Shown: positions 45,726-54,545, numbered from the stretch's first letter. The stretch: 64,000 bases of DNA from Paraburkholderia tropica (GCF_900109265.1 NZ_FNZM01000026.1:23084-87083); one strand, 5' to 3'. A program made the numbers and translations. The notes: generated by a model not told the origin, from the sequence alone.

Positions 45726-46919
45726 TCAAAGCTTCGGGAACGGATTCGGCTCGATCAGCGGCGACTCGTACAGAATGTCGACCTGGCCGTCCGCGCGGAA
45801 CGCACCGATCCGGGCGTGCTTCCACAGGTGATGGTTGCTCGTGTGGAAGCGGACCTTGCCTTCTGGAGCGTCCCATTCGAGCCCCGAGGACGCGGCCACC
45901 ACGTTCTCGACCTGTAGCGATTTCGCTTTTTCGGCCGCGAGCTTCCACAGATGCACCGACGTGTAGCTCGCCTCCATCGTGTCGCCGAGCACGCGATTCT
46001 GGCCGTAGCGCTTCTTGAACGCGCTCACGAAAGCCTTGTTCCCGGGCGTGTCGATGCTCTGGAAGTAGCCCATGCAGCTCAGCACGCCGACCAGGTTGTC
46101 GCTGCCGATGCCGTATGCCTCCTCTTCGCTGACGGCGAGCGCCATGATGGCCTGGTTGTGCCCATTGATACCGGCCGAGTTCAACTGCTTGAACAGGGCG
46201 ACGTTCGAGCCGCCAACGACCGTCGACAGGATCACGTCCGGCTTCGCGGCCTTGATCTTGGCAATCACCGACGAGAATTCCATCGCGCCGAGCGGGAAGT
46301 AGTCCTCACCGACTATCGTGCCGCCCGCTTTCGCCACCACCGGGTGTGCGATCCGGTTGATCGTGCGCGGCCACACGTAGTCCGAGCCGATCAGGAAGAA
46401 CTTCTTGCCCTTGTTCTTCGCGAGCCAGCCGATCGCGGGGATCACCGACTGCGTCGCCTCCTGCCCGGTGTACATGATGTTCTTCGACATCTCGAGGCCT
46501 TCGTAATAGCACGGGTAGTACAGCAGGCCGTTATAACGCTCCATCACCGGCAGCACCGCCTTGCGCGAGGCGGACGTGTGGCAGCCGAAGATCACCGACA
46601 CCCTGTCGCTCTCCAGCAGCTTCTGGGCCTTTTCGGCGAAGGTCGGCCAGTCGCTCGCGCCGTCTTCGACGACCGTCTGGATCGGCCGGCCGAGCACGCC
46701 CCCGCTCGCATTCAATTCGTCGATCGCCATCTTCTCAGCGTCGACGATATGGGCTTCGGCAATCGCCATCGTGCCCGTCAGCGAATGCAGAATGCCGACC
46801 TTGATCGGCTCCGTGGCTGCTGCTGCCGAGCGGCTCGCCAGCGTCGCAACGGCAGGAAACGCAGCCGCGGCGGCGGACGCCAGGGCACTCTTGAGAAACG
46901 TACGTCGATCGGCTGTCAT
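45726..46919 (-). CDS. urtA: Urea/short-chain amide binding protein (UrtA/FmdD-like)
   Basis: This 397-residue periplasmic binding protein has a twin-arginine-like leader (MTADRRTFLKSALASAAAAA, cleavage near AAAA at 35-40). Its mature part has IKVGILHSLTGTMAIAEAHI and the family-typical GCHTSASRKAVLPV and YYPCYYEGLEMSKNIMYTG. The latter is shared with AmiC encoded divergently. ATG 46919 follows GAAGGTAGCG. Urea is the usual UrtA ligand, but close relatives bind formamide or other short amides, and the linked amidase makes an amide plausible. The transcript leader carries the ANTAR-type antiterminator. Confidence 0.92.
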   Translation of the reverse strand: MTADRRTFLKSALASAAAAAFPAVATLASRSAAAATEPIKVGILHSLTGTMAIAEAHIVDAEKMAIDELNASGGVLGRPIQTVVEDGASDWPTFAEKAQKLLESDRVSVIFGCHTSASRKAVLPVMERYNGLLYYPCYYEGLEMSKNIMYTGQEATQSVIPAIGWLAKNKGKKFFLIGSDYVWPRTINRIAHPVVAKAGGTIVGEDYFPLGAMEFSSVIAKIKAAKPDVILSTVVGGSNVALFKQLNSAGINGHNQAIMALAVSEEEAYGIGSDNLVGVLSCMGYFQSIDTPGNKAFVSAFKKRYGQNRVLGDTMEASYTSVHLWKLAAEKAKSLQVENVVAASSGLEWDAPEGKVRFHTSNHHLWKHARIGAFRADGQVDILYESPLIEPNPFPKL

Positions 46920-46942
46920 CGCTACCTTCAAGAAAAATGAAG

Positions 46943-46983
46943 AAAAAAAAGCCCGACGACCAGCGTGTGCTGGACGTCGGGCT
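46943..46983 (-). terminator. Leader terminator (attenuator) of the urt-amidase operon
   Basis: On the minus strand the arms AGCCCGACG and CGTCGGGCT pair perfectly around an inner CCAGC/GCTGG stem and are followed by eight T. It lies only 24 bases before the urtA start, between the leader and the gene, so it must be read through for expression. It overlaps the second hairpin of the antiterminator. Confidence 0.9.
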
Positions 46984-47019
46984 TCAGTGGCCGTTGCAGT
47001 ATCGGACGCCTTTGTCCGA
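46978..47019 (-). promoter_or_regulatory. ANTAR (AmiR) target RNA with two hexaloop hairpins
   Basis: In the leader RNA, P1 is TCGGAC-AAAGGC-GTCCGA (47019-47002), a perfect six-pair stem with a hexaloop having A at position 1 and G at position 4. After an eight-base linker, P2 is CGGCC-ACTGAA-GCCCG (46993-46978), again a hexaloop with A1 and G4, with one C-C mismatch in the stem. The 3' arm of P2 uses bases of the terminator's 5' arm (46975-46983), so P2 and terminator exclude each other. This is the published dual-hexaloop ANTAR substrate pattern, and amiR (an ANTAR protein) is encoded divergently. Confidence 0.88.
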
Positions 47020-47057
47020 CACCGCGCAATCAGTGTGTACTCGGTGGCAAGGAACAC

Positions 47058-47113
47058 AATTCCGCTGCCATGGCGAAAACATATCCTGGCGAAAATTCCG
47101 CTGCAAGCGAAAA
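47058..47113. repeat. Direct repeats in the amiC-urtA intergenic region
   Basis: AATTCCGCTGC occurs twice (47058-47068, 47094-47104; 36-base period) and GCGAAAA three times (47073, 47089, 47107). They lie between the divergent amiC and urtA starts, upstream of the antiterminator, and could be activator or enhancer sites. Confidence 0.5.
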
Positions 47114-47318
47114 TTTAACGGACGAGCCACAACCGCTCAGAAAAATTTCCATACCGTTGCGTCCGACCGGACCGGGTTTGCTTTTCGATACGCGAATCAG
47201 TTATGGTCACGTCGTTGAGCCAGCGGGCACGTAAAGCATGACAGTGCGAAATGTTGCGCCGTGCGCATTTGCAGCTTCCTTGCAGCCTCATTCCTCCTAC
47301 CGTTGCTTTTCCTCTCTC

Positions 47319-48485
47319 ATGACTTCATCGCATCGCGACCCGATCCGGATCGGCGTCCTACTTTCCGAAACCGGCGTGACTGCCCCGATCGAATGCTCTC
47401 AGCAACGCGCAACGCGCTTCGCAACCGAGGAGATCAACGAGGCCGGCGGCATCGACGGCCGCGAGATCGAGCTCGTCCTTTGCGACCCCGCATCGCGTCC
47501 GTCTCGCTACGCTGAACTGCTGACCGGAATGATCGCCAATGAGCGGATACGCGTCGTGGTCGGCTGCTACATGTCGAGTACGCGCAAGGCCGTGCTGCCG
47601 GTGCTCGAGCGCCACAACGCACTGCTGCTGTATCCAACGCTTTATGAAGGCTTCGAATGCAGCCGCAACGTGTTCTACACGGGCGCAGCACCGAATCAGA
47701 ACAGCTTCCCGCTGGCCGCCTACATGCTGCGCCATCACGGCAAGCGTGTGTTCATGATCGGCTCCGACTACATCTATCCCTACGAGGCGAATCGCGTGAT
47801 GAGCGACCTCGTGTTTGAAAGCGGCGGTGAGAAGGCAGGCGAAATCTACCTGCCATTGAATGCGGATTACGAGGCGTATCAGGACGCGATGAAGAAAATC
47901 GTTGCCGCGGCTCCTGACTTCATCTTCTCGACCGTGGTCGGCATCGGGATGGCGCATCTGTATCGCGCCTACGCGGAAGCCCGCCTGGATCCCGCGCGCT
48001 GCCCGATTGCGACGCTGTCGACGACCGAAACGGAATTTACCGCGATGGGTGCCGATATCGGCGAAGGCCATATTACGTCGGCGCCGTATTTCCAGTCGGT
48101 CGACACGCCGGTTAATCGAGACGTGCTCGCGCGTTTCCAGCGCCGTTTCGGTGACGATGTGGTCACCGACATGTGCTGGGAAGCTGCATATTTCCAGATG
48201 CATCTGCTCGCGGAGGCGATGCGGCGCACCGGTGGTGCCGAGCCCGATGCGCTACTGCGCGCTCTGCCGGGGCTCGAATTCGACGCGCCCCAAGGACGCG
48301 TCAGGATTGATGAGCGCAATCACCACACCTACCTGCGTCCACGTATCGGACGTCTGAACGCGCGCGCCCAATTCGACATCCTGAGCGAATCTCCGGACTG
48401 GGTACGCCCTGATCCGTTCGTCATCGCGTTCGACGATGACCGGCGCGCACCCGCGCTCGAAGTGCGAGCGGGAGTGCGCGAATGA
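47319..48485 (+). CDS. amiC: AmiC-type amide sensor, negative regulator of AmiR
   Basis: This 388-residue cytoplasmic relative of periplasmic binding proteins has no signal peptide. It matches Pseudomonas AmiC: IRIGVLLSETGVTAPIECSQ, VVVGCYMSSTRKAVLPVLER, YPTLYEGFECSRNVFYTGAA, NQNSFPLAAYMLRHHGKRVF, IGSDYIYPYEANRVM, FSTVVGIGMAHLYRA, and DAPQGRVRIDERNHHTYL. AmiC binds AmiR in the absence of amide and releases it when amide is bound. ATG 47319 gives the family N-terminus; a longer in-frame start exists at 47238. It overlaps amiR by four bases, which keeps them in equal amounts. Confidence 0.93.
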   Translation: MTSSHRDPIRIGVLLSETGVTAPIECSQQRATRFATEEINEAGGIDGREIELVLCDPASRPSRYAELLTGMIANERIRVVVGCYMSSTRKAVLPVLERHNALLLYPTLYEGFECSRNVFYTGAAPNQNSFPLAAYMLRHHGKRVFMIGSDYIYPYEANRVMSDLVFESGGEKAGEIYLPLNADYEAYQDAMKKIVAAAPDFIFSTVVGIGMAHLYRAYAEARLDPARCPIATLSTTETEFTAMGADIGEGHITSAPYFQSVDTPVNRDVLARFQRRFGDDVVTDMCWEAAYFQMHLLAEAMRRTGGAEPDALLRALPGLEFDAPQGRVRIDERNHHTYLRPRIGRLNARAQFDILSESPDWVRPDPFVIAFDDDRRAPALEVRAGVRE

Positions 48486-49090
48486 AGCCCTTCCACACCG
48501 CCCGTACGCCCGAAATTCTGCGGGCGATCCGCTCGCTACATGTCGCCGTGATCCATCCCGATGACGACGATCGTGCGGAATTGGTCGCGCAACTGAATCT
48601 GATCGGATGCCGCGTCTGCACGTTCTGGCCTCATGCAGCCGAATTGCCGGACAGCGTCGATCTGGTGTTTCTCGCCGTTCGTCCGGAATCACTCGCGGTC
48701 GAACTGAAGTGGCGCGAACGACGCGATCCACTGCCCGTCATTCCCGTCGTCACATACGAGAATCCCATCATCATCGAGGCGGCGATGCAACTGGACGCTC
48801 ATTGCGTAATTTCCTCTCCGGTCCGATCATTCGGTGTCTTGACGGCCATTTCAATCACGATGTTTCAGCATCGCAATCGCCTTCAACTCGAACGCCGCGT
48901 GAAGCGCAACGACGAGAAAGCAAGCGAGCGACGACAGATCCAGCGCGCGACAGCCATACTCAGCCAAAGCAATGGCATCTCCGAGGACAAGGCATACGAA
49001 TTGTTGCGCGCAAAATCGATGACCGATCGCACGCCGATCGAGCAGATCGCAAGTGCGATCATCAATGCAAACCAGTTGCTGCGGATGTAA
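48482..49090 (+). CDS. amiR: AmiR-type ANTAR antitermination regulator
   Basis: This 202-residue protein has a pseudo-receiver domain (about 15-130; IRSLHVAVIHPDDDDRAELV but without a usable phosphoacceptor context), a linking coiled coil (RNRLQLERRVKRNDEKASER) and a C-terminal ANTAR domain (RRQIQRATAILSQSNGISED, KAYELLRAKSM, ASAIINANQLL). ANTAR dimers bind two A1/G4 hexaloop hairpins and stop terminator formation. Its start ATGA overlaps the amiC stop. Its target is most likely the urtA leader RNA at 46978-47019. Confidence 0.93.
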   Translation: MKPFHTARTPEILRAIRSLHVAVIHPDDDDRAELVAQLNLIGCRVCTFWPHAAELPDSVDLVFLAVRPESLAVELKWRERRDPLPVIPVVTYENPIIIEAAMQLDAHCVISSPVRSFGVLTAISITMFQHRNRLQLERRVKRNDEKASERRQIQRATAILSQSNGISEDKAYELLRAKSMTDRTPIEQIASAIINANQLLRM

Positions 49091-49288
49091 GAGGCTTTCC
49101 CGAACCTTCATTCGGAAAGCGTCGGCGACGAAAGTCAGCTCAAGGGTCCATCGACTATGCGCGCGCCTATACTGTCAGGTCACTGGATCACGCTTGATTC
49201 GTCACCCAGCGTCAATGCCCAATGCCGGCGGGCAGCAACGTTGTCTGCCGTGCCCAATCTGGCTTCGCAGGTCTCCACTGCACAAATC

Positions 49289-49417
49289 GGCACTGTCAGG
49301 TTGCTGGAGGTGTAGCAGTAGAATAAAGCGATGAAGAAGACGAAATCGCTTTATCACGGCCACCGCTTCCCCGCTATCGTCATCAGCTGCGCCGTTCGCT
49401 GGTACTTCCGGTTCAGC
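49289..49417 (+). mobile_element. IS6-family insertion sequence, 5' remnant
   Basis: From ATG 49331 the frame reads MKKTKSLYHGHRFPAIVISC then AVRWYFRFSL, the N-terminus of an IS6/IS26-like transposase, including the zinc-free HTH start. Homology stops near 49417, where a CobW-type sequence begins. The preceding segment GGCACTGTCAGGTTGC (49289-49304) is probably the left terminal repeat. The DDE core is gone. Confidence 0.75.
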
Positions 49418-49886
49418 CTTGAGCCTGCGCGGGCGCGACGCCGCGGCATCGCCGCCGTTCGTGGCGCCGGAATCCCGCGCGACTCCGGCACGCCTGCTCG
49501 CGTGGCTATGTCAACCGTGGACAAACGGCCGGCTGCTGCGCTGCAAGGGCTACCTGTGGGCCGCACACCGCCATGCCGAGATTGGCATGCTGGTGCAGAC
49601 GGGCGGACGGTTCCAGTGGGGCTACGTCGGCCGCTGGTGGCGGTTCGTCCCGCAGTCAGACTGGCCGCGCGACGACTATCGCCGCGACGGTGTGCTGAAC
49701 AGATGGGAGGAGCCGGTCGGCGATTGTCGGCAGGAGATCGTATTCATCGGGCAAGCGATCGATTGCGAGCGGTTGCAGCATGAACTCGATGCGTGCCTGC
49801 TGACAGTCGAGGAAATCAACTCTGGACCGGGATCGTGGGGGCGGCTTCCGGAAGCCGACGCGTTCGACGCTCTCTCGGCCATTTAG
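49418..49886 (+). pseudogene. CobW/COG0523 GTPase, C-terminal domain remnant
   Basis: The frame reads ARLLAWLCQPWTNGRLLRCK then GYLWAAHRHAEIGMLVQTGG, and later RQEIVFIGQAIDCERLQHEL, which is the CobW_C domain of zinc-metallochaperone GTPases (YjiA/ZigA type). The GTP-binding N-terminal domain (GxxGxGKT, CxCC) is missing. It is joined directly to the IS6 transposase start, so the IS removed the 5' part by adjacent deletion. Confidence 0.78.
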
Positions 49887-50057
49887 CGACGGAGTTGAAA
49901 GCGCCCCTCGTTTTACCGGGCGGGCTTGCTAGTCCCGTAAGACGCTGCAATGACAGGTCTAATCTGCCAAGGCATTTGCATGTTTCTATGTCGCTAACTG
50001 CTCTTAGCGATAGAGCTGTGTTTTATTCACAAACTACCGTTTTACAAGACGCGCCTC

Positions 50058-51117
50058 ATGACGGCCCCCGGTGCTACCATAACCAGCCCGTTCGCGCTGC
50101 CAACCCTTCCGATGCAGGATTTCGCTATTCCATGCAGCATGCCCGACGCCGCGTCCCTAGCCGCACTGCGCGCCTGGTATGCGGGAATGGGATCGCGTGA
50201 CGCGGTCGTGCGCTTTTGCCCCGATGCGCTCGGGGAAGGCGGCTCGGCACGCGGCATTCTCGGCCGCATCCGGCGACAGATCGCCGACTTTGCGCACAAC
50301 CGCCACAGGGACGATCTGGCTGCGTTGTTCCGGTGCGCGGTCGCTGAGCGGACGCGTCACGCCAAAACCGTCGCCCGCGCGCTGGAGATCCTGGGGTATC
50401 TGCCCATTCCGCAGCCGCGAGTCAGCGACCCGGTCAGTGCGTGGTTGCCGACCCGGGCGGTTTCAGCCTTGCAAGCCTGCGGCATCAACACGCTGGCCGA
50501 GCTGACCGTGCGCATTCCCCGACGCCGTCGCTGGTGGATTGCCATCCCCGGACTCGGCATCAGAAGCGCACGGAAAATTGAGGTCTTCTTCGCCTCGCAT
50601 CCGCAACTGACCGAGCGGGCCCGTGCTCTCGTCGCGGTCGTGTCGCCCGAGCCGGTCGTACCTGGGAGCGAATCCATCTGTCGCATGAGGTCGACGGCTC
50701 GCACGGCACCTTCCGAGCGCCACAGAAGATGTGCGCGCTCGAAGCCAGCAACGACTACGAGGCAATCGGCGCCTGGCTTTGTTTGCACGAAGCGGCGCAA
50801 ACGCAGCGCGCCTATCGCCGGGAAGCAGAACGACTGCTGTTATGGGCCATCGTCGAGCGTGGCAAGGCACTGTCGCCACTGGCCACCGAGGATGCCACTG
50901 CCTACCGCGCCTTCTTGCGGCATCCCGCACCTCGCGGCCGCTGGGTCGCCCCGGCGCGTCCGCGATCCTCACCAGAATGGCGTCCTTTTACCGGACGGCT
51001 GTCACCGCGGTCGATTGCCTATGCGATATCGGTCCTCGGTGCAATGTTCCGCTGGCTGATCGAGCAGCGCTATATGTTCGCCAACCCTTTCGCCGGGCTC
51101 AAGGTGCGAGGGGCCCA
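50058..51117 (+). pseudogene. DUF3701-type tyrosine recombinase, truncated and frameshifted
   Basis: The first part (to about 50660) has the DUF3701 domain of phage-type integrases (LRAWYAGMGSRDAVVRFCPD, GILGRIRRQIADFA, TRAVSALQACGINTLAELTV, IPGLGIRSARKIEVFF). From about 50665 the next frame continues with WERIHLSHEVDGSHGTFRAP, the SAM-like core-binding domain (YEAIGAWLCLHEAAQTQRAY) and FANPFAGLKVRG, then homology stops near 51117. The whole catalytic domain (R-H-R-Y) is absent. It is a dead relic of a mobile element, lying just before an IS3 element. Confidence 0.85.
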
Positions 51118-51333
51118 GCGAGTTGATGCCATGGGTCGTTGCCCATCAGTTTCGCGCTAGCGACTGAGCTTCAGCGTCCGTCGTCAAGACGGTCGTCGCG
51201 ACGCGCTTACCCACTAACGGACACTCAGACAGGAGCAATGTCAGATTGAGGTGGTCGCGCAAAATCGGACGGCGGGATAAGTGGAACGGCCGGGGCCTGA
51301 GCCAGCGATAATGCAGGCAAAGGAACTGAGGAA

Positions 51334-51531
51334 ATGACGAAACGAACCCGACGCACGCACTCAGCGGCGTTCAAAGCGAAAGTAGCCCTGGCGGCAGTCA
51401 AGGGCGAGCGCACGCTCGCCGAACTGGCGCAGCAGTTCGATGTGCATCCGAACCAGATCACGGAATGGAAACGGCAGTTGCAGGAGCGCGCGGCTGACGT
51501 GTTCGGTGCGGTCGGCCCGGTGTCGAGCTAG
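51334..51531 (+). pseudogene. IS3 OrfA, damaged
   Basis: The first 65 residues (MTKRTRRTHSAAFKAKVALA, ERTLAELAQQFDVHPNQITE) are a normal IS3 OrfA helix-turn-helix. The frame is cut by TAG at 51529, where GAG would fit. Beyond it, LHAKIGQLSLENDFF continues in frame, and a run of seven T (51590-51596) in place of six shifts the remaining codons into the orfB frame. Both changes would block normal OrfA and the OrfAB fusion. Confidence 0.8.
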
Positions 51532-51639
51532 GCACCGGTGGACGTGAAGACCCTGCACGCCAAGATCGGCCAACTCAGCCTGGAAAATGATTTTTTTAAG
51601 CGGTGCGCTCACCAAGGCGGGATTGCTGAGCGCAAAGCG

Positions 51640-52470
51640 ATGATTGACCGTGGCCATGCGTTGCCGGTTTCGCAGCAAGTCCGGCTTGTTGGTATCGCGA
51701 GATCGAGCGCGTATTACCGGGCGCGGCCTGTCAGGGAAGTCGATCAACGCCTGATGCGCCGGATCGACGAACTGCATCTGGAGTTCCCGTTTGCCGGTGC
51801 ACGAATGCTGGTGCGCCTGCTGCGCCGGGAAGGCCACGAGGTCGGCCGCCGCCACGTGCGCACGCTCATGAAGTGCATGGGCGTGGAGGCGCTGTACTGC
51901 AAGCCGAGCACGAGTCGACGCAACGCGCAGCACAAGGTCTGGCCGTATCTGCTGCGTGGCATGAAGATAGAGCGGGCCAACCAGGCTTGGGCACTCGACA
52001 CGACCTACGTTCCCATGGCGCGCGGCTTCGTGTATCTGACGGCGGTGGTGGACTGGGCCAGCCGCAAGATCCTCACGCACCGCGTAGCGATCACGCTGGA
52101 GGCCGTGCATGCCGTTGAAGCGCTGGAAGAAGCGTTCGCCCGCTATGGGCACCCCGAGATCGTGAACACCGATCAGGGCAGCCAGTTCACAGCGGGAGCC
52201 TTCACCGGGGCGGTGCTCGGCCGGGGCATCCGGCTGTCGATGGACGGCAAAGGCGCCTGGCGCGACAACGTGTTCGTCGAGCGCGTGTGGCGCAGCATCA
52301 AGTACGAAGAGATTTATTTGAGAGCCTACGAGTCGGTCAGCCACGCCCGGCGCTCCATTGGCCAATATATTGAGCTGTACAACCGCAAACGTCCTCATTC
52401 GAGCCTGGCGGATCAGACGCCCCATGAGGCATACTTCGCGACGCTGCCAGCGATCAAATCGGCAGCATGA
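51640..52470 (+). CDS. IS3-family transposase OrfB
   Basis: This 276-residue DDE transposase starts at ATG 51640 (MIDRGHALPVSQQVRL). It has HTH_21 (GARMLVRLLRREGHEVGRRH), and the integrase core with Asp in ALDTTYVPM, Asp in VNTDQGSQF and Glu in NVFVERVWRSIKYEEIYL, so the catalytic residues are present. Without an intact OrfA or OrfAB fusion it is probably inactive. Confidence 0.9.
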   Translation: MIDRGHALPVSQQVRLVGIARSSAYYRARPVREVDQRLMRRIDELHLEFPFAGARMLVRLLRREGHEVGRRHVRTLMKCMGVEALYCKPSTSRRNAQHKVWPYLLRGMKIERANQAWALDTTYVPMARGFVYLTAVVDWASRKILTHRVAITLEAVHAVEALEEAFARYGHPEIVNTDQGSQFTAGAFTGAVLGRGIRLSMDGKGAWRDNVFVERVWRSIKYEEIYLRAYESVSHARRSIGQYIELYNRKRPHSSLADQTPHEAYFATLPAIKSAA

Positions 52471-52544
52471 TCGCCCCGGATGCTCCACTTAAAATCTCCG
52501 GACCCTGTCCGAACAAGCGGCGCCACCTCTGTTCAACCATTATT

Positions 52545-52574
52545 TTGCTCGCGATTTTTCCTAACGTGTAAACT
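52545..52574 (+). promoter_or_regulatory. Candidate promoter of the CGNR gene
   Basis: TTGCTC (52545-52550) and TAAACT (52569-52574), 18-base spacer, just outside the right end of the IS3 element. Sequence-based guess. Confidence 0.35.
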
Positions 52575-52606
52575 TTATTTTGAGCATTAAAAATGAGGGG
52601 AAACCG

Positions 52607-53218
52607 ATGACGGAAGATCAAGCATGGAACGCTGGCAGTTTCGCCGGGGGGGCTCTATGCCTAGATTTCGCGAATACGCAGGGCGGCCGGGACAAGACGA
52701 GAGACGAGGAGCGCTTGACCAACTACCGGGCAGCGGTGGCTTGGGCCTCCGCAGCCGGCGCGGTTTCCGGGAACGAGGGTAGGCGTCTGCGCGCGATGGC
52801 GGTGCAGGCTCCAGCCGAAGCCGCGCACAACCTCGAGCAATTGCGACTTTTTCGCGAAAGTCTGTATCGGCTACTCTCCGCACTAGCGGCCAACCGTGTG
52901 GTGGAGCCGGCGGATGACGTCGTTTTGCGAAGTGCCGTCGCCGCAGCGGTCAGTGTCGCTCGTTTGGAGCGGCGTCCAGACGGGTGCGATTGGCAGATCG
53001 ACACGGATAAAGCTGGCCTGAATACGTTGTCGAACCGCATCGCATTAGACATTCAGCAACTTCTACTCAGTAGCGAAATGCCCTACGTGAGGGAATGCGA
53101 ACGTTGCACATGGCTATTCGTAGATCGTTCCAAAAACAAGCGCAGGCGGTGGTGCAAGGCTGAGACTTGTGGCAATCGGGCCCGGGCGTCAAGGCACTAT
53201 CAGCTAACGAAAGCCTGA
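52607..53218 (+). CDS. ABATE-domain/CGNR zinc-finger regulator
   Basis: This 203-residue protein has an N-terminal ABATE domain (AGGALCLDFANTQGG, at about 11-25, and ERLTNYRAAVAWASAAG) and a C-terminal CGNR zinc finger: CERCTWLFVDRSKNKRRRWC then CGNRARASRHYQ. The four Cys are all present. Family members are thought to be stress-linked transcription regulators that sense a ligand through ABATE. GAGGGGAAACCG precedes ATG 52607. Confidence 0.9.
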   Translation: MTEDQAWNAGSFAGGALCLDFANTQGGRDKTRDEERLTNYRAAVAWASAAGAVSGNEGRRLRAMAVQAPAEAAHNLEQLRLFRESLYRLLSALAANRVVEPADDVVLRSAVAAAVSVARLERRPDGCDWQIDTDKAGLNTLSNRIALDIQQLLLSSEMPYVRECERCTWLFVDRSKNKRRRWCKAETCGNRARASRHYQLTKA

Positions 53219-53549
53219 GCGCCAGTAGCGGGCGGAAGAGTCGAGATGCTAGACGAGGCTTGGGCTTTCAGCGCTGAGCGGCCGCTTTGAGGCAAACCAA
53301 AGGTCCGGAGTGGGTCGGTTCCGGGCGTCAGCGTCGGGCGGAACTCGGCCAGTTTCTGCCGCTCGGCTGAGACAGCCAACGGTCACTCGAATGACCGGTT
53401 TGAATGGGAACAGACGGACATTAAGTTGCCACGTGATGGCGGGTGCCACCAAGGCAGCCTGTCGATTCACGCCACCCCGGTGCACCTACCTGAAAGATTT
53501 CAGTGGAATGGGTGGCTTCTGGCTCTCCAAGCTGCGGCAGCCGAGATAG
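53219..53549. other. Intergenic region without a gene
   Basis: No supportable frame. The end of this stretch leads into a near-consensus LexA box. Confidence 0.45.
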
Positions 53550-53569
53550 TACTGTATATTTATACAGCA
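53550..53569. promoter_or_regulatory. LexA (SOS) box
   Basis: TACTGTATATTTATACAGCA matches 18 of 20 positions of the classical SOS box (TACTGTATATATATACAGTA), with the full CTGT-N8-ACAG core. The box would overlap the -10 region of a plus-strand promoter. Confidence 0.75.
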
Positions 53570-54545
53570 TGGAATCTCTCAACAAAGTGGGCCGGAGCCG
53601 TGACAAAAACGACCTTGTAATAGGCCGAAGTCACGGTGCCGCCGCTCGCACGAGCATTTGGCGCCAAATTTCCCGTCGCACCCGCAAAACGTCTCGTGGG
53701 CGCGCTCACGCGAATGTGATACAAAGCGGGCATACGAAATCCGGGGATAATGCAAAAGGCTTGGACGTCATCCATGATAAAAAGCCGCGCGAGACAGTTG
53801 GTCGAACCACTGTCGCCAGGTTCCGTATGCAGTTCCAAGCAGCCGCCTATGCAGCGCTAGAGATCCTGAGCGGCAAAGAGATCGACCGGGTCTACTGCGA
53901 CTATCACGACGATTTTGTCGTGCGCAGAACCGTAGCGGGTGTTGTCGACTACCACTTCTTCCAAGTGAAGACCAAGGGCAAGGCAAACCAGCAATGGGAT
54001 GTCGCGGAGGTGTTCGCTCTCAAGAAGACAGGTGCGCTGGATACGGACGAGAAGTTGGAGGCGGTCCGCAACAGCATCGCCGGCAAGCTGTTCATGCATA
54101 CCGTCGAATTCGGCGACCAGTGTCGTGAAATCACGGTTCTTAGCAACGTTCACTTCAACGACGATGTTCACGGCGTCGTCACTGACCTTTCCGCCGGCAC
54201 GTCCAGCAAGAAGTACATCCGTCAGCTCATCGAAAAGTTCGCGGAAATCATTTCACCCGAGAGTCCACTGTCCTCCGAGCAGATTGATGCGGCTCGAAAG
54301 AAACTCTCCTTGCTGCCGAACGTTCAATACATCGGCGATACGCTCGAAGCCTTCAGTATTGCCGCGCACAATGCAATCTGGAGGCACAGCGAGATTGAGC
54401 TGCATCAACACGAGATTGAACGCCTCGCAAGAAGCTTGGTGACGCTTGTCGAGGAGAAGTCCTGCTCTCCCATCGGAGGGCTATCCAAAGCTGACATCGA
54501 TCTAGCAACTGGGGTCGGCCTAGGAGACCTGCTTGACGTCCTGAG
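53569..54545 (+). pseudogene. Cap4-like (DUF4297) dsDNA endonuclease domain, truncated
   Basis: From about 53800 the frame encodes a PD-(D/E)XK nuclease of the Cap4/DUF4297 type: FRMQFQAAAYAALEILSGKE, IDRVYCDYHDDFVVRR and the QxK motif in FFQVKTKGK. Such domains are the nuclease effectors of some CBASS defence systems and of related orphan defence genes. The C-terminal half (SAVED or other sensor) is missing: near 54545 the sequence turns into a DEAD-box helicase in another frame. The start is uncertain: ATG 53569 touches the LexA box, while GTG 53716 or TTG 53760 would fit a transcript starting at that promoter. Confidence 0.65.

Larger units (their letters stand above)
51247..52530 (+). mobile_element. 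IS3-family insertion sequence
   Basis: About 1.28 kb. The ends carry imperfect inverted repeats: GAGGTGG-CGC-TCGGAC-TAAGTGGA elements at 51248 onward and their complement ending at 52529. orfA and orfB lie between. Flanking bases (GAT left, GTT right) give no clear target duplication. It interrupts the region between the dead integrase and the CGNR gene. Confidence 0.8.

Noticed and set aside
47071..47113. Sigma-54 promoter in the amiC-urtA gap
   Set aside because: The spacing GG-N10-GC can be found but the -12 element lacks TTGC, so the match is too weak to call.
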